Source: an uncultured Eubacteriales bacterium (GTDB lineage Bacteria > Bacillota > Clostridia > Peptostreptococcales > Anaerovoracaceae). Taken from it: a stretch of 19,126 nucleotides of DNA. A program made the translations under genes and the position numbers. Position 1 is the first letter of the stretch. Each line of letters begins with the position of its first letter. The stretch spans positions 1 to 19,126 of the forward strand of contig CADBRY010000244.1 of assembly GCA_902797195.1 (NCBI GenBank), written 5' to 3'. This document shows positions 1 through 7,661 of the stretch, one piece after another. The notes under the pieces were generated by a model. That model ran no database searches. It was not told the DNA's origin and saw only the letters and a list, made by a program, of their open reading frames with translations.

Positions 1-1838
1 ATCCTGTTTGAATAATCGGAGTAGAGGAAGAACCTGTTGTCCCAGCGGTTGACCACATCGTAGGTGGATGGATCCACGCTGTAGTATCTGTCCGTAGCCA
101 GAAGGGAGTCTTCGGGAGTGTTGGCTTTGATCCATCGCATGGCCGCATACTCATCTTTGGATATGGACATGTAGCGGGAATCGGCGTTTGCCGGGTTGGC
201 CGAAGCTCTTGCGTCATCCACACGGTCCATAAGATAGGAAGCAAGTCCCACAGAGCAGAGTATAAGGCTCACAACGAATACGCCTCTGACGATCTTCATC
301 AGAACTCCCTTGTTGTTTTCCATGTCTTCAAGGAACCATATGGCTATAAGTACGGCGCAGAACAGAGAGATAAACCCGAAGTATATCTGACTTCTTCCGT
401 GGAACCTGAGCACCATCATGGCGAAAAATCCCGCAAGGAAGGTGGCATAGACCAGCACTCTGGGGAAGTAGTATTCCTTTCTGCCTGTGAATACCAGGAA
501 GAGTTCCCTGATATAGCCTGCGGTAAAGGGCATGAAGAAGGCGGTAAGCATGAAGAAGACAAAGGTCACTATGAGCACGAGATATCTTCCCATAAGAGGT
601 ATCCCGTGAGCCTTCATCCATGCGGTAAGGGGCGCCTTGAAAAATGTTATTCCCAGGATCTTTGCAAGGCCGAAGGGTGATTCACCCACGCCCGACTGTC
701 CCTTGGAACCCAGCACATATACATATATGAGTATGAATGCGGCGGACATTATCAGTATGGGAAGCAGGGCCTTCAGAGGCACCTTGCGCATTATTATTCC
801 GATCACCAGCGTTCCCCATATACCGGCCAGAAGGGTGAGACCGAAGGGCCCTTTGATTCCCGTGACCAGCATCATGAGTCCCAAAAGCAGTATGAGAAGC
901 TTCCAGCTCTTCCTTCCTGAAACAAGATCGTCGTACCAGTATTTCAGACATATGAGAAAGGTGAGGGCGCACCCCGTGGCATATCCCGTTACATTCTCAT
1001 TTCCGAAAACGAAGAGAAATGCTATGGATTGTTTGATCCCCCTTGCAAGGAATATGTTGGACATAATAAGGGCAACACAGTACAGCCCGGCCCTTTGTGG
1101 CTTTGCCGTCATCTCACGGAAGACCGCGTACAGCGGTGTGGCAAAGGCGTAGGTGGTCAGGTAAGGCCCGCAGGACAGAAGCAGCTGATCCGAGGGCAGT
1201 CCGAAGATACGCGCCGGAACCGACATCATCATTTCGGTGAAAATGTGGTAGTAATATGTGGTGCCCGACATCCATGGGGACTCCATGGGAAAGCCGTGGG
1301 ACAGAGTGTTGATAAGCCCCATGTGGAATCCTCTGTCCGCATTCAGGCAGGTGAGTTCATCTATTGATGGATCCAGGTAGTCCAGCTGATTCTTGAGCAT
1401 TGAGAATAGAAAGGCAACGAGTACGAATATCATCATTGCCGTGGAGAGCTTTTGGGGATCGAACCTGTAATGATTTCCTTCAGATCTCTCCCGATAGGTC
1501 TGGATCATGTATATTGCGGAGCACAGAGGCCCCACAGCATAGAGAAGGATATTCGTGTTTATCAGCTCCGTAATGAAATACTGGAGGATGACAAAGGCCC
1601 ATCCGGTGAAAAAACCGATGCAGAGAAAGCTGGAAATATGCCTGGGTCTGAAGTCCAGGATCTTCATGATCAGCTGCCCCGGCAATTGCATGTAAAACAC
1701 CACAAAGGCAAAGAAGATCAGGAGGTTCAGCAGATCGGCACCGTAAACTGCCCGGGATATGATAAGAATCACCGCGACAGATATCAGGCACAGTATTCTG
1801 ACGGTGTTGTTAAGCAAAGGCTTGTTAAGTGTTTCCAT
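1..1838 (-). CDS. GT-C-like polytopic membrane protein (partial, C-terminus outside window)
   Basis: The reading frame runs from an ATG at 1838 to the window edge with no stop, giving about 612 visible residues. Many hydrophobic helices are seen (for example residues 13-32, 36-58, 70-92, 134-148 and several from about 250 to 560). The first long extracytoplasmic loop holds D160-E161 followed by FHMGLINTLSHGFP (171-184), the acidic-loop style of GT-C glycosyltransferases that use polyprenyl-phosphate sugars. TYYYHIFTEM (194-203) recalls the YYY motif of the DUF2298 family. A soluble segment with MRWIKANTPEDSLL begins near residue 565, as in the outer C-terminal domain of such proteins. The start overlaps the rfbB stop by one base (TGATG), so translation is probably coupled. 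The polysaccharide context supports an envelope glycosyltransferase. The exact family, donor and acceptor are inference. Confidence 0.72.
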   Translation of the reverse strand, partial: METLNKPLLNNTVRILCLISVAVILIISRAVYGADLLNLLIFFAFVVFYMQLPGQLIMKILDFRPRHISSFLCIGFFTGWAFVILQYFITELINTNILLYAVGPLCSAIYMIQTYRERSEGNHYRFDPQKLSTAMMIFVLVAFLFSMLKNQLDYLDPSIDELTCLNADRGFHMGLINTLSHGFPMESPWMSGTTYYYHIFTEMMMSVPARIFGLPSDQLLLSCGPYLTTYAFATPLYAVFREMTAKPQRAGLYCVALIMSNIFLARGIKQSIAFLFVFGNENVTGYATGCALTFLICLKYWYDDLVSGRKSWKLLILLLGLMMLVTGIKGPFGLTLLAGIWGTLVIGIIMRKVPLKALLPILIMSAAFILIYVYVLGSKGQSGVGESPFGLAKILGITFFKAPLTAWMKAHGIPLMGRYLVLIVTFVFFMLTAFFMPFTAGYIRELFLVFTGRKEYYFPRVLVYATFLAGFFAMMVLRFHGRSQIYFGFISLFCAVLIAIWFLEDMENNKGVLMKIVRGVFVVSLILCSVGLASYLMDRVDDARASANPANADSRYMSISKDEYAAMRWIKANTPEDSLLATDRYYSVDPSTYDVVNRWDNRFFLYSDYSNR

Positions 1839-2857
1839 CATCTGTTCCCGTACATCTTCTTGTAGTACTGCTGATAGTCTCCGCTTATTATATTCTCCCA
1901 CCAGGAGCGGTTATCCAGATACCAGTCGATGGTGAGCTTTATTCCATCATCGAATTTTGTGGTGGGGAGCCATCCCAGTTCACGATTGATCTTTGCGGGA
2001 TCGATGGCATATCTCAGATCGTGTCCCTTCCGGTCTCCCACGAAGGTTATAAGGCTTTCGGGTTTCCCAACCTGCCTGAGTATGGTCTTGACCACTTCCA
2101 GGTTGTTTCTCTCGTTGTGTCCTCCGATGTTGTAGACCTCTCCCGGGACGCCATCCTGAAGTATCATATCTATGGCTCTGCAGTGATCTTCCACGTAGAG
2201 CCAGTCTCTTACGTTTTCCCCTGTGCCGTATACGGGAAGCTCCTTGTCAGCCAGAGCATTGGCGATCATCAGAGGGATGAGTTTCTCCGGGAACTGATAA
2301 GGACCGTAGTTATTGGAACATCTGCTTATGGTGACAGGAAGCCCAAAGGTCCTGTGATAGGCCATGGCAAGGAGATCTGCCGATGCCTTTGAAGCGGAGT
2401 AGGGGCTGGATGCGGTTATGGGAGTGTCTTCCGTGAAAAACAGATCGGGACGATCCAGGGGAAGATCTCCGTAGACTTCATCGGTGCCTACTTGATGATA
2501 GCGGCCGACTTCGTATTTGATGGAGGCATCCATGAGCACCTGTGTACCCAGGATATTAGTTCTCAGGAAAATGCCCGGATCCTCGATGGATCTGTCCACG
2601 TGGGACTCCGCAGCAAAGTTGACGACCACATCGAATTTCTCTTCCTCAAAAAGCCTGAACACCGTATCCCTGTCAGCCACGTCGCCTTTGACAAAGCGGA
2701 AGTGAGGGGATGACATTACGGGCTCAAGGGTCTCGAGATTTCCCGCATATGTCAGGGCATCAAGACATACGATGTCGTAGTCCGGGTGTTCCTTCATCAT
2801 ATAGAAGACAAAATTAGCACCTATGAATCCGGCTCCGCCGGTTACCAGCATTTTCAC
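1838..2857 (-). CDS. rfbB: dTDP-glucose 4,6-dehydratase
   Basis: This enzyme converts dTDP-glucose to dTDP-4-keto-6-deoxyglucose with tightly bound NAD, the branch point for dTDP-rhamnose and other deoxysugars of surface polysaccharides. The 339-residue length is normal for RfbB/RmlB. Visible motifs are the NAD-binding GGAGFIG (7-13), the family sequence LDALTYAGN (32-40), the catalytic TDE triad T125-D126-E127 in GTDEVYGD, and the extended-SDR pair Y153/K157 in YSASK. SNNYGPYQFPEK (181-192) is also typical. The start is GTG at 2857, with AGGAGG at 2865-2870 seven bases upstream. It overlaps the upstream stop by four bases (GTGA), and its own stop overlaps the next start by one. No rfbA, rfbC or rfbD lies in the window, so the final sugar cannot be told. 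Confidence 0.96.
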   Translation of the reverse strand: MKMLVTGGAGFIGANFVFYMMKEHPDYDIVCLDALTYAGNLETLEPVMSSPHFRFVKGDVADRDTVFRLFEEEKFDVVVNFAAESHVDRSIEDPGIFLRTNILGTQVLMDASIKYEVGRYHQVGTDEVYGDLPLDRPDLFFTEDTPITASSPYSASKASADLLAMAYHRTFGLPVTISRCSNNYGPYQFPEKLIPLMIANALADKELPVYGTGENVRDWLYVEDHCRAIDMILQDGVPGEVYNIGGHNERNNLEVVKTILRQVGKPESLITFVGDRKGHDLRYAIDPAKINRELGWLPTTKFDDGIKLTIDWYLDNRSWWENIISGDYQQYYKKMYGNR

Positions 2858-4182
2858 GATAAAGCCTCCTTGTTTTCCTTAACATTACATATAAAGCATC
2901 TCATTTTTCCGTTCTGATCGGGAGGGATCTCATCCATCCACTTGAAGTTGAGTTTGTACTCAGGGTATCCATACAGATCTTCTATTTTCTGTGAGAAGAA
3001 TTTCTCGATTTCATCCTTGGAGGGACCATCGTCACCGGGATCCTTAACAAGGAGGATGCTCAGCTGATCCAGAGAATCCTGGACGTACCGGAATTGGGAA
3101 ATGCCCGTTATTCCATTGGGAATCTTCATAAGCTCCGTTGCCGAGGTTTCCGTCCCGTTGGCGTGCTTTACCAGATCGTTGGTTCTGCCCATGATGCGCT
3201 TTATGTATCTCACTCCTTCTCTGGTAAAGGACGTGGCCCTGTCTCCCACTTCATAGTTGATAATGGGAAAGTCGTGCTTATAGAGGGTGGTGGCTATTAC
3301 TCTGCCCTCATCGGCCAGGTTGTCATCATCGTCGTGTATGTTGATAACGTGAGTGTCGCTGTAGATATAGTAGTCGTCACTACCGGGAAGTCTGACGGCG
3401 CAGCTTCCTGTTTCGTTGCATCCGTATGCGTCAAAGAGACCATCGCCAAAGGTCTCTATAAGCAGCTTCCTGGTTATGTCGTCCACCATCTCGCTCACAG
3501 GAGTGTAGACCTTGGGTCTGTAGATCTTCAATCCGTTGTTCTTTGCATAAACGGCCAGACGGACCAGAACGTTCTTGCGGAAAGCTATCATTTCCGGCTT
3601 GTAGGAATTGATAAGCTCAATAAGGTCCCTCATTCCCTCGCCCACGTAGAGATGCTCGGGAACCACCTTGCGCCTGAAGAAGCCCAGCTTCTGGATGAAG
3701 GAGTCCCCCTTGTCGGGATCCACGTGAGAGTGAGTCGTGAGAAAGCTTAGCATTTTCCCCCGGAGTGGGTGATAGCCTGCAAACATTGTGACTCTGATCC
3801 AGTTGGCATTCATGCAGGCTGCCTCTCTCACGGATGTTGCAAACCTTAAGGGTATGCCCGATGATCCGCTGGTCTTGAATATCTCAAGAGTGCCATCATC
3901 CTCCGAATAGTTTTCCAGTTCCTTCTGCATCCACTCCCTCAGATCCGAACGGGTCATCACAGGGAACTTGGCAAGGTCCTCGGCACTATGAAAATCATCC
4001 GGGGTCAGGTCGTTTTCCACAAAGCGCTGTTTATAGAAGGGAATGTCATAGGCCTTCTTCATGAGCTTGTGTATTTTTCTGCCCTGGCGGTTACGGATTT
4101 TTCTATGATCGGTGGGGATTTTTTTGTCCAGCGTCAACAGATAGTAAAGTGTAATGAAATTCTTGAATTCTTTGCCTAACAT
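2854..4182 (-). CDS. PaaK/CapK-like adenylate-forming enzyme
   Basis: This is a 442-residue member of the phenylacetate-CoA ligase/CapK branch of the ANL adenylating superfamily, which activates a carboxylic acid as acyl-AMP and usually passes it to CoA or another acceptor. Motifs in order are the phosphate loop KTSGSSGIPL (103-112), YGCNETG (253-259) with the conserved Glu at 257, YEVGD (310-314), MGRTND (331-336), and the C-terminal lysine in QNGK (K426). The length fits the family. A longer frame from an ATG at 4401 would add 73 residues without family character. I reject that start because a good promoter at 4224-4252 lies inside the extension, and GGGAG stands 11 bases before the 4182 ATG. 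It is the first gene of an operon with rfbB and a GT-C-like protein, which suggests acylation of a surface glycan. The substrate is unknown. Confidence 0.85.
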   Translation of the reverse strand: MLGKEFKNFITLYYLLTLDKKIPTDHRKIRNRQGRKIHKLMKKAYDIPFYKQRFVENDLTPDDFHSAEDLAKFPVMTRSDLREWMQKELENYSEDDGTLEIFKTSGSSGIPLRFATSVREAACMNANWIRVTMFAGYHPLRGKMLSFLTTHSHVDPDKGDSFIQKLGFFRRKVVPEHLYVGEGMRDLIELINSYKPEMIAFRKNVLVRLAVYAKNNGLKIYRPKVYTPVSEMVDDITRKLLIETFGDGLFDAYGCNETGSCAVRLPGSDDYYIYSDTHVINIHDDDDNLADEGRVIATTLYKHDFPIINYEVGDRATSFTREGVRYIKRIMGRTNDLVKHANGTETSATELMKIPNGITGISQFRYVQDSLDQLSILLVKDPGDDGPSKDEIEKFFSQKIEDLYGYPEYKLNFKWMDEIPPDQNGKMRCFICNVKENKEALS

Positions 4183-4223
4183 TACGGTGTTTTCTCCCAA
4201 AAAACAGGTAATACTTCTCGAAA

Positions 4224-4252
4224 ATTGTAACATAGGAAGGAATACATTACAA
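4224..4252 (-). promoter_or_regulatory. Promoter of the leftward polysaccharide operon
   Basis: On the minus strand, TTGTAA (4252-4247) and TACAAT (4229-4224) are separated by exactly 17 bases, matching the sigma-A consensus at 4/6 and 5/6 positions. The predicted transcript start near 4217 leaves a leader of about 35 bases before the ATG at 4182. This agrees with the chosen start of the adenylating enzyme and speaks against the longer frame. Confidence 0.7.
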
Positions 4253-4455
4253 GGAGCGCAAGATGTTGTGCTTTTTTGACGGAGGGGAGATATTGGCACT
4301 ATATGGATAACCTGCCCAGACCCCTTCCGGAGACTGTGGCAAAAAGGGAAACGAGACGGCAGAAACCGCATGATTTCAACGATTATGCAGGTTCTTCTCA
4401 TAGGAGAAGATTAACAGGAATTCCAGTCATATACAGGGATAAAAAGGTAAAAATG
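4253..4455. other. Divergent intergenic region between two promoters
   Basis: The stretch between the leftward adenylating-enzyme gene and the rightward secreted-protein gene (4183-4534, 352 bases) holds two divergent promoters and no convincing gene. The 203 bases between the two promoters contain a 7-base inverted repeat at 4393-4410. A small open frame at 4276-4461 has no ribosome binding site and a composition unlike the neighbouring proteins, so I do not call it a gene. The region is long enough for regulator binding sites shared by both transcription units. Confidence 0.6.
4393..4410. repeat. Perfect 7-bp inverted repeat, candidate operator
   Basis: TCTTCTC (4393-4399) and GAGAAGA (4404-4410) form a perfect inverted repeat around a 4-base spacer (ATAG). 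It lies about 45 bases upstream of the rightward -35 element and 140 bases upstream of the leftward one. No T-run follows, so it is not a terminator. A role as a regulator binding site is inference, and a chance occurrence is possible. Confidence 0.3.
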
Positions 4456-4485
4456 TTGTGAACTGGTTTTATCAAAGTATATAAT
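4456..4485 (+). promoter_or_regulatory. Promoter of the secreted FN3-NlpC/P60-like gene
   Basis: TTGTGA (4456-4461) and a perfect TATAAT (4480-4485) are separated by 18 bases. The expected transcript start is near 4492, giving a leader of about 43 bases. A strong ribosome binding site (GGGGGAGGAG, 4517-4526) follows, 8 bases before the ATG at 4535. Confidence 0.75.
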
Positions 4486-4534
4486 ATCAGTACCGCTAAA
4501 ATGGATAACTATTCCCGGGGGAGGAGTATTTAAT

Positions 4535-6031
4535 ATGACAGGAAAGAGAAGATGTACACTGATAATGCTGTTATGCATGGTAACGGCACTGGGGTTCATG
4601 ATCGTGGCCCCGGAAGAAGCTCATGCAAAATCAACGAAGCCTGCGAAAGTCACATCCATGAGAGTGACTTCAACAGATTATAACGCAGTCTATCTGAAGT
4701 GGGGTGCACAGTCCGGTGTTAAGAAATACCAGGTGTACAGATCCACATCCAAGGGCGGAAAGTACAAGCTGCTCAAGACCAGCACCAAGAACACCTATAA
4801 GGATACACATGTCCAGACAGGGATCACATACTGGTACAAGGTGCGTGCAGTAAAAGGTCTGCGTCGTGGAGCTTTCAGCGCCATAGTTAAGGGAGTTCCC
4901 AGATTGAAGAAGCCTGATTTCCACGCCGCATCCCGTCCGGAAGGAGCAAAGCTGACAGCGGGAAAGGTAAACGGAGCCCAGGGATATATTTTCTATAAGG
5001 GCGGAAAGGTTTTAAGGACTCAGTCGAGCAGGGTCTATACCGATAAGGGCGCCCCCGCAATGGATCCCGCCATCTACAAGGTGGTTGCTTACAGAAATGT
5101 TAAGGGCAAGAGACAGATATCTCCTGTATCCAAGCAGCTTCCCGCCTCCAAGATCACAGTCAAGGTAAAACTGGTGGGGACCAAGCTTCCGGGGACCATC
5201 AAGTCCACCTCGGATTTCAAAAAGACGGGATATATAAGCAGCAACTACCCCTTCGTCGGAGTTGAGATAGGAATCGTAAGAGACAATAAGTGGGTAAGGA
5301 AGTACCAGAGAATGAGCCTCAACACCAAGGGACTCAACCTGAGCAACGCGGATTCATCATTCACCTTCAAGAATCTGCCCAGCGGATCATATAAGTTCAG
5401 GATATATGTCCACTTCGAAGACGGTGTGGTGCATACGCTGCTGAATCATCCCTTCACCGTAAACAGAACATACGGCAAGAGTAACCTTACGGGTGCGGCG
5501 GGAGCCGTCGCCTGGGCGAGGGATGTAGCAAACGATGATGCCTTTGCCTATGGAACGGGACGGGCATCCCATTCGGCAGGATGCTATTTCTGCGGGACAA
5601 ATGAGCCAATCAAGAAAAGCAGAGTCAAAAACCAAGGAGGCGCATGGAGCAACAGATGGAACATGACATACTGCTGCAATCCCTTTGTCTTTGCGGCCTA
5701 TGCCCATGGAGCTAAGAATGCAAAAATGCTGAAAGCATGCAGCAATGGCGCCTGCGGAGGAATGGAACCCAGTGACTGGACAAAGTATGGATGTTTCAAA
5801 ACTGTTGGACCAACAACAAAGGTAGCCTATTCGTCCCTCAAAGCAGGGGATGTGATCATAAGCGCCGAGAATCCCAATCACGTATGGATGTTCTGCGGGA
5901 ATGGACAGTATGTGGAAGCGGGATACGAAGGATGGGGAGCAGGAACCATCGCAGTCAAGAACAACGCAGCCGGCAACTACAGCAGATACCAAAAGAGAGG
6001 TTGCAATGTTATGAGATACACAGGCAAGTGA
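4535..6031 (+). CDS. Secreted FN3-repeat protein with cysteine-rich NlpC/P60-like domain
   Basis: This 498-residue exported protein is probably a cell-wall hydrolase. The N-terminus is a classical signal peptide (KRR, hydrophobic core 8-24, likely cleavage after AHA at residue 31). Residues 36-122 form a fibronectin type III domain (YLKWGAQSGVKKYQVYRS, TYWYKVRAVKG), 126-204 a second FN3-like module, and 206-310 a further beta-sandwich with ISSNYPFVGVEI. Residues 321-498 resemble clostridial NlpC/P60 domains, with AWARDVANDDAFAYG at the front, a nucleophile-like C381 in YCCNPFVFAAYAHG where relatives have DCSSFV, GDVIIS, and H449 in NHVWMFCG. Unlike usual family members it carries nine cysteines (350, 353, 380, 381, 402, 407, 420, 454, 490). 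Substrate and activity are inferred. It has its own promoter and terminator, and a paralogue lies immediately downstream. Confidence 0.8.
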   Translation: MTGKRRCTLIMLLCMVTALGFMIVAPEEAHAKSTKPAKVTSMRVTSTDYNAVYLKWGAQSGVKKYQVYRSTSKGGKYKLLKTSTKNTYKDTHVQTGITYWYKVRAVKGLRRGAFSAIVKGVPRLKKPDFHAASRPEGAKLTAGKVNGAQGYIFYKGGKVLRTQSSRVYTDKGAPAMDPAIYKVVAYRNVKGKRQISPVSKQLPASKITVKVKLVGTKLPGTIKSTSDFKKTGYISSNYPFVGVEIGIVRDNKWVRKYQRMSLNTKGLNLSNADSSFTFKNLPSGSYKFRIYVHFEDGVVHTLLNHPFTVNRTYGKSNLTGAAGAVAWARDVANDDAFAYGTGRASHSAGCYFCGTNEPIKKSRVKNQGGAWSNRWNMTYCCNPFVFAAYAHGAKNAKMLKACSNGACGGMEPSDWTKYGCFKTVGPTTKVAYSSLKAGDVIISAENPNHVWMFCGNGQYVEAGYEGWGAGTIAVKNNAAGNYSRYQKRGCNVMRYTGK

Positions 6032-6060
6032 TCACCGCCTAAAATCTTAATTTGATACTT

Positions 6061-6094
6061 AAAACGCCACTGCAGTATAGGTAGTGGCGTTTTT
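6061..6094 (+). terminator. Rho-independent terminator after the secreted-protein gene
   Basis: A perfect 11-base stem (6061-6071 with 6083-6093, core ACGCCACT/AGTGGCGT) with an 11-base loop runs into five T residues (6090-6094), 29 bases after the stop codon. This separates the gene from the next operon, whose promoter begins about a dozen bases further on. Confidence 0.88.
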
Positions 6095-6105
6095 GCTGAC
6101 TGTTG

Positions 6106-6114
6106 TGTTATAAT
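6106..6114 (+). promoter_or_regulatory. Extended -10 promoter of the eight-gene operon
   Basis: TGTTATAAT gives the extended -10 form TG-N-TATAAT (6106-6114). The expected transcript start is near 6121, just before the start at 6156. No good -35 element is visible, because the sequence at the right distance belongs to the preceding terminator stem. I see no other promoter or terminator between here and 14731, so it may drive all eight genes. Confidence 0.6.
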
Positions 6115-6155
6115 CCCATAGGGGAATGTAACAATAACTTTTTGGGATGTTGCAT

Positions 6156-7643
6156 ATGGATTTTATTGCACTTATTAAAAAGAAAAAAGCAGCTGTTATA
6201 ACCATAGCCCTATCCGCAGCAGTCTTAATTGCGGCGGTTTGTTTTTATAATGTTTTGCCTGATGATATAAAGCCGGGCAAACACAATCCCCAGAGGATCG
6301 AAAGGATCAAGGCTTCCGGAGAGACATACGATTCTGTGAAGATAAAATGGGCAAAGGCCAGAAATGCCACGGAATACGAAGTGTTTCGCAGCGATAAGGA
6401 AGACGGGGATTACGAAAAATGCGGCACGGTCTCCAAAAACGAATACATAGACAAGAAACTGGATACGGGCACTGAGTACTGGTATATGGTAAGATCCATC
6501 AAAGGAAAAAAAGAGAGCCGCTACAGCGCCCGGGTTAATGTGACCCCGGTTCTCGACAAACCTGTGATCAAAGGCTTTTCCACAGACGAGGGAGCGGAGA
6601 TAACCTCCGACAAGATCCCCGGCGCCACCGGCTACGTCTTCTATAAAGACGGCAAGATGCTGAGAGAACAGCCTGCCAACGTTTGCTTCGACGGAGGTCT
6701 TAAGGTCAATGAGAGACACAATTATCAGGCGGCCGCATACAGAGTGGTGGGCAAGAAAAAGGTACTGTCGGCAAAGTCGAATATAGTAGATGCGGGCAAG
6801 ATAAAGATAGAAATGAAGCTTGAGGACGGAAACGAACTTGAAAAGGTATATGTGGGTGAAACCATAAAGATAACCGGAAACCTCAAGTCAAACGTGAAGA
6901 TCACAAAGATCCAGGCGGGAGCCATGAACGAGAACGGCCAGCAGTGGGTTGACGGGCAGAAATTTGAAAAGAACGATGTGAATGGCAAGGAGTTCGATCT
7001 TACGGCGGCAGACAAAACGCTGAAATTCGGGGAACTGCCTGAAGGAAAGTACAGGTACAGAGTTATAGCCTACCCTGAAGGAGGAAAGGCTGCCGTGGTG
7101 AAGGACCAGGTGTTCCAGGTGGAAGACAATCCCGCCATGGCTGCGGTCAACTGGGCCATTGAGATAGCCAACGACGACAGCTTTGCCTATGGAGAAGGAC
7201 AGCAGGCACACAGTCGTGGATGCTATTTCTGCGGAACAAACTCCAGATACAAACCTTCAGGTTATGAAAAGACCTATTGCTGCAACCCCTTTGTGCTGGC
7301 GGCCTTTGCACACGGGACCAAGGATGAGAGAGTCCTGAAAGCCTGCCAGAGAGGAGCCTGCGGAGGAATGCTGCCCAGCGAATGGGATTACGGATGTTTC
7401 GAGACAGTGGGTCCGACAAGGTCCGTGGCCTATGACGAGCTTATGCCGGGAGACTTCATTATAAGCGACCCCAGTGCCGGCGGTCCTTACAACCACGTTT
7501 GGATGTTCTGCGGTGAGGACAAGTATGTTGATGCGGGACATGAAGGATGGGGAGCGAATACCATAGCGGTCCGGGACAATGCGTCAGGTTACTACAGGAC
7601 ATACCAGAGAGGCGGCTGCTATGTTATGAGGTATAAAAAGTAA
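6156..7643 (+). CDS. Membrane-anchored FN3-repeat protein with cysteine-rich NlpC/P60-like domain
   Basis: This is a paralogue of the preceding secreted protein with the same module order: FN3 at about 44-131 (VKIKWAKARNATEYEVF, EYWYMVRSIKG), an FN3-like module at 134-213, a beta-sandwich at 215-323, and an NlpC/P60-like domain at 328-495. The candidate nucleophile is C376 in YCCNPFVLAAFAHG and the candidate histidine is H447 in NHVWMFCG. All nine domain cysteines of the paralogue are kept (356, 359, 375, 376, 397, 402, 414, 452, 488). The N-terminus differs: KKKK then a hydrophobic stretch (12-31) without a clear cleavage site, so it is probably a signal anchor. I chose the ATG at 6156 because GGGA stands 8 bases before it; an ATG at 6147 has no such site. 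It opens the operon, with MoxR 18 bases downstream. Wall-hydrolase activity is inference. Confidence 0.78.
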   Translation: MDFIALIKKKKAAVITIALSAAVLIAAVCFYNVLPDDIKPGKHNPQRIERIKASGETYDSVKIKWAKARNATEYEVFRSDKEDGDYEKCGTVSKNEYIDKKLDTGTEYWYMVRSIKGKKESRYSARVNVTPVLDKPVIKGFSTDEGAEITSDKIPGATGYVFYKDGKMLREQPANVCFDGGLKVNERHNYQAAAYRVVGKKKVLSAKSNIVDAGKIKIEMKLEDGNELEKVYVGETIKITGNLKSNVKITKIQAGAMNENGQQWVDGQKFEKNDVNGKEFDLTAADKTLKFGELPEGKYRYRVIAYPEGGKAAVVKDQVFQVEDNPAMAAVNWAIEIANDDSFAYGEGQQAHSRGCYFCGTNSRYKPSGYEKTYCCNPFVLAAFAHGTKDERVLKACQRGACGGMLPSEWDYGCFETVGPTRSVAYDELMPGDFIISDPSAGGPYNHVWMFCGEDKYVDAGHEGWGANTIAVRDNASGYYRTYQRGGCYVMRYKK

Positions 7644-7661
7644 AACTATATAAGCGGATAA

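Noticed and set aside
399..1367. Plus-strand open frames of 93-171 codons opposite the GT-C-like gene
   Set aside because: They lie antisense to a continuous frame with clear membrane-protein character and have no recognisable content.
1829..2392. 187-codon plus-strand frame
   Set aside because: It is antisense to rfbB, whose motifs are unmistakable.
4183..4401. Upstream extension of the adenylating-enzyme frame from an ATG at 4401
   Set aside because: The extra 73 residues do not look like the family, a consensus promoter lies inside them, and the ATG at 4182 has a ribosome binding site and gives the normal length.
4276..4461. 61-codon plus-strand frame in the divergent region
   Set aside because: It has no ribosome binding site, overlaps the promoter of the next gene, and its composition is unlike the neighbouring proteins.
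4535..7643. Tandem duplication as a recent direct DNA repeat
   Set aside because: Only short identical DNA stretches are seen between the two genes. The similarity is at protein level, so the duplication is old and not a recombination repeat.
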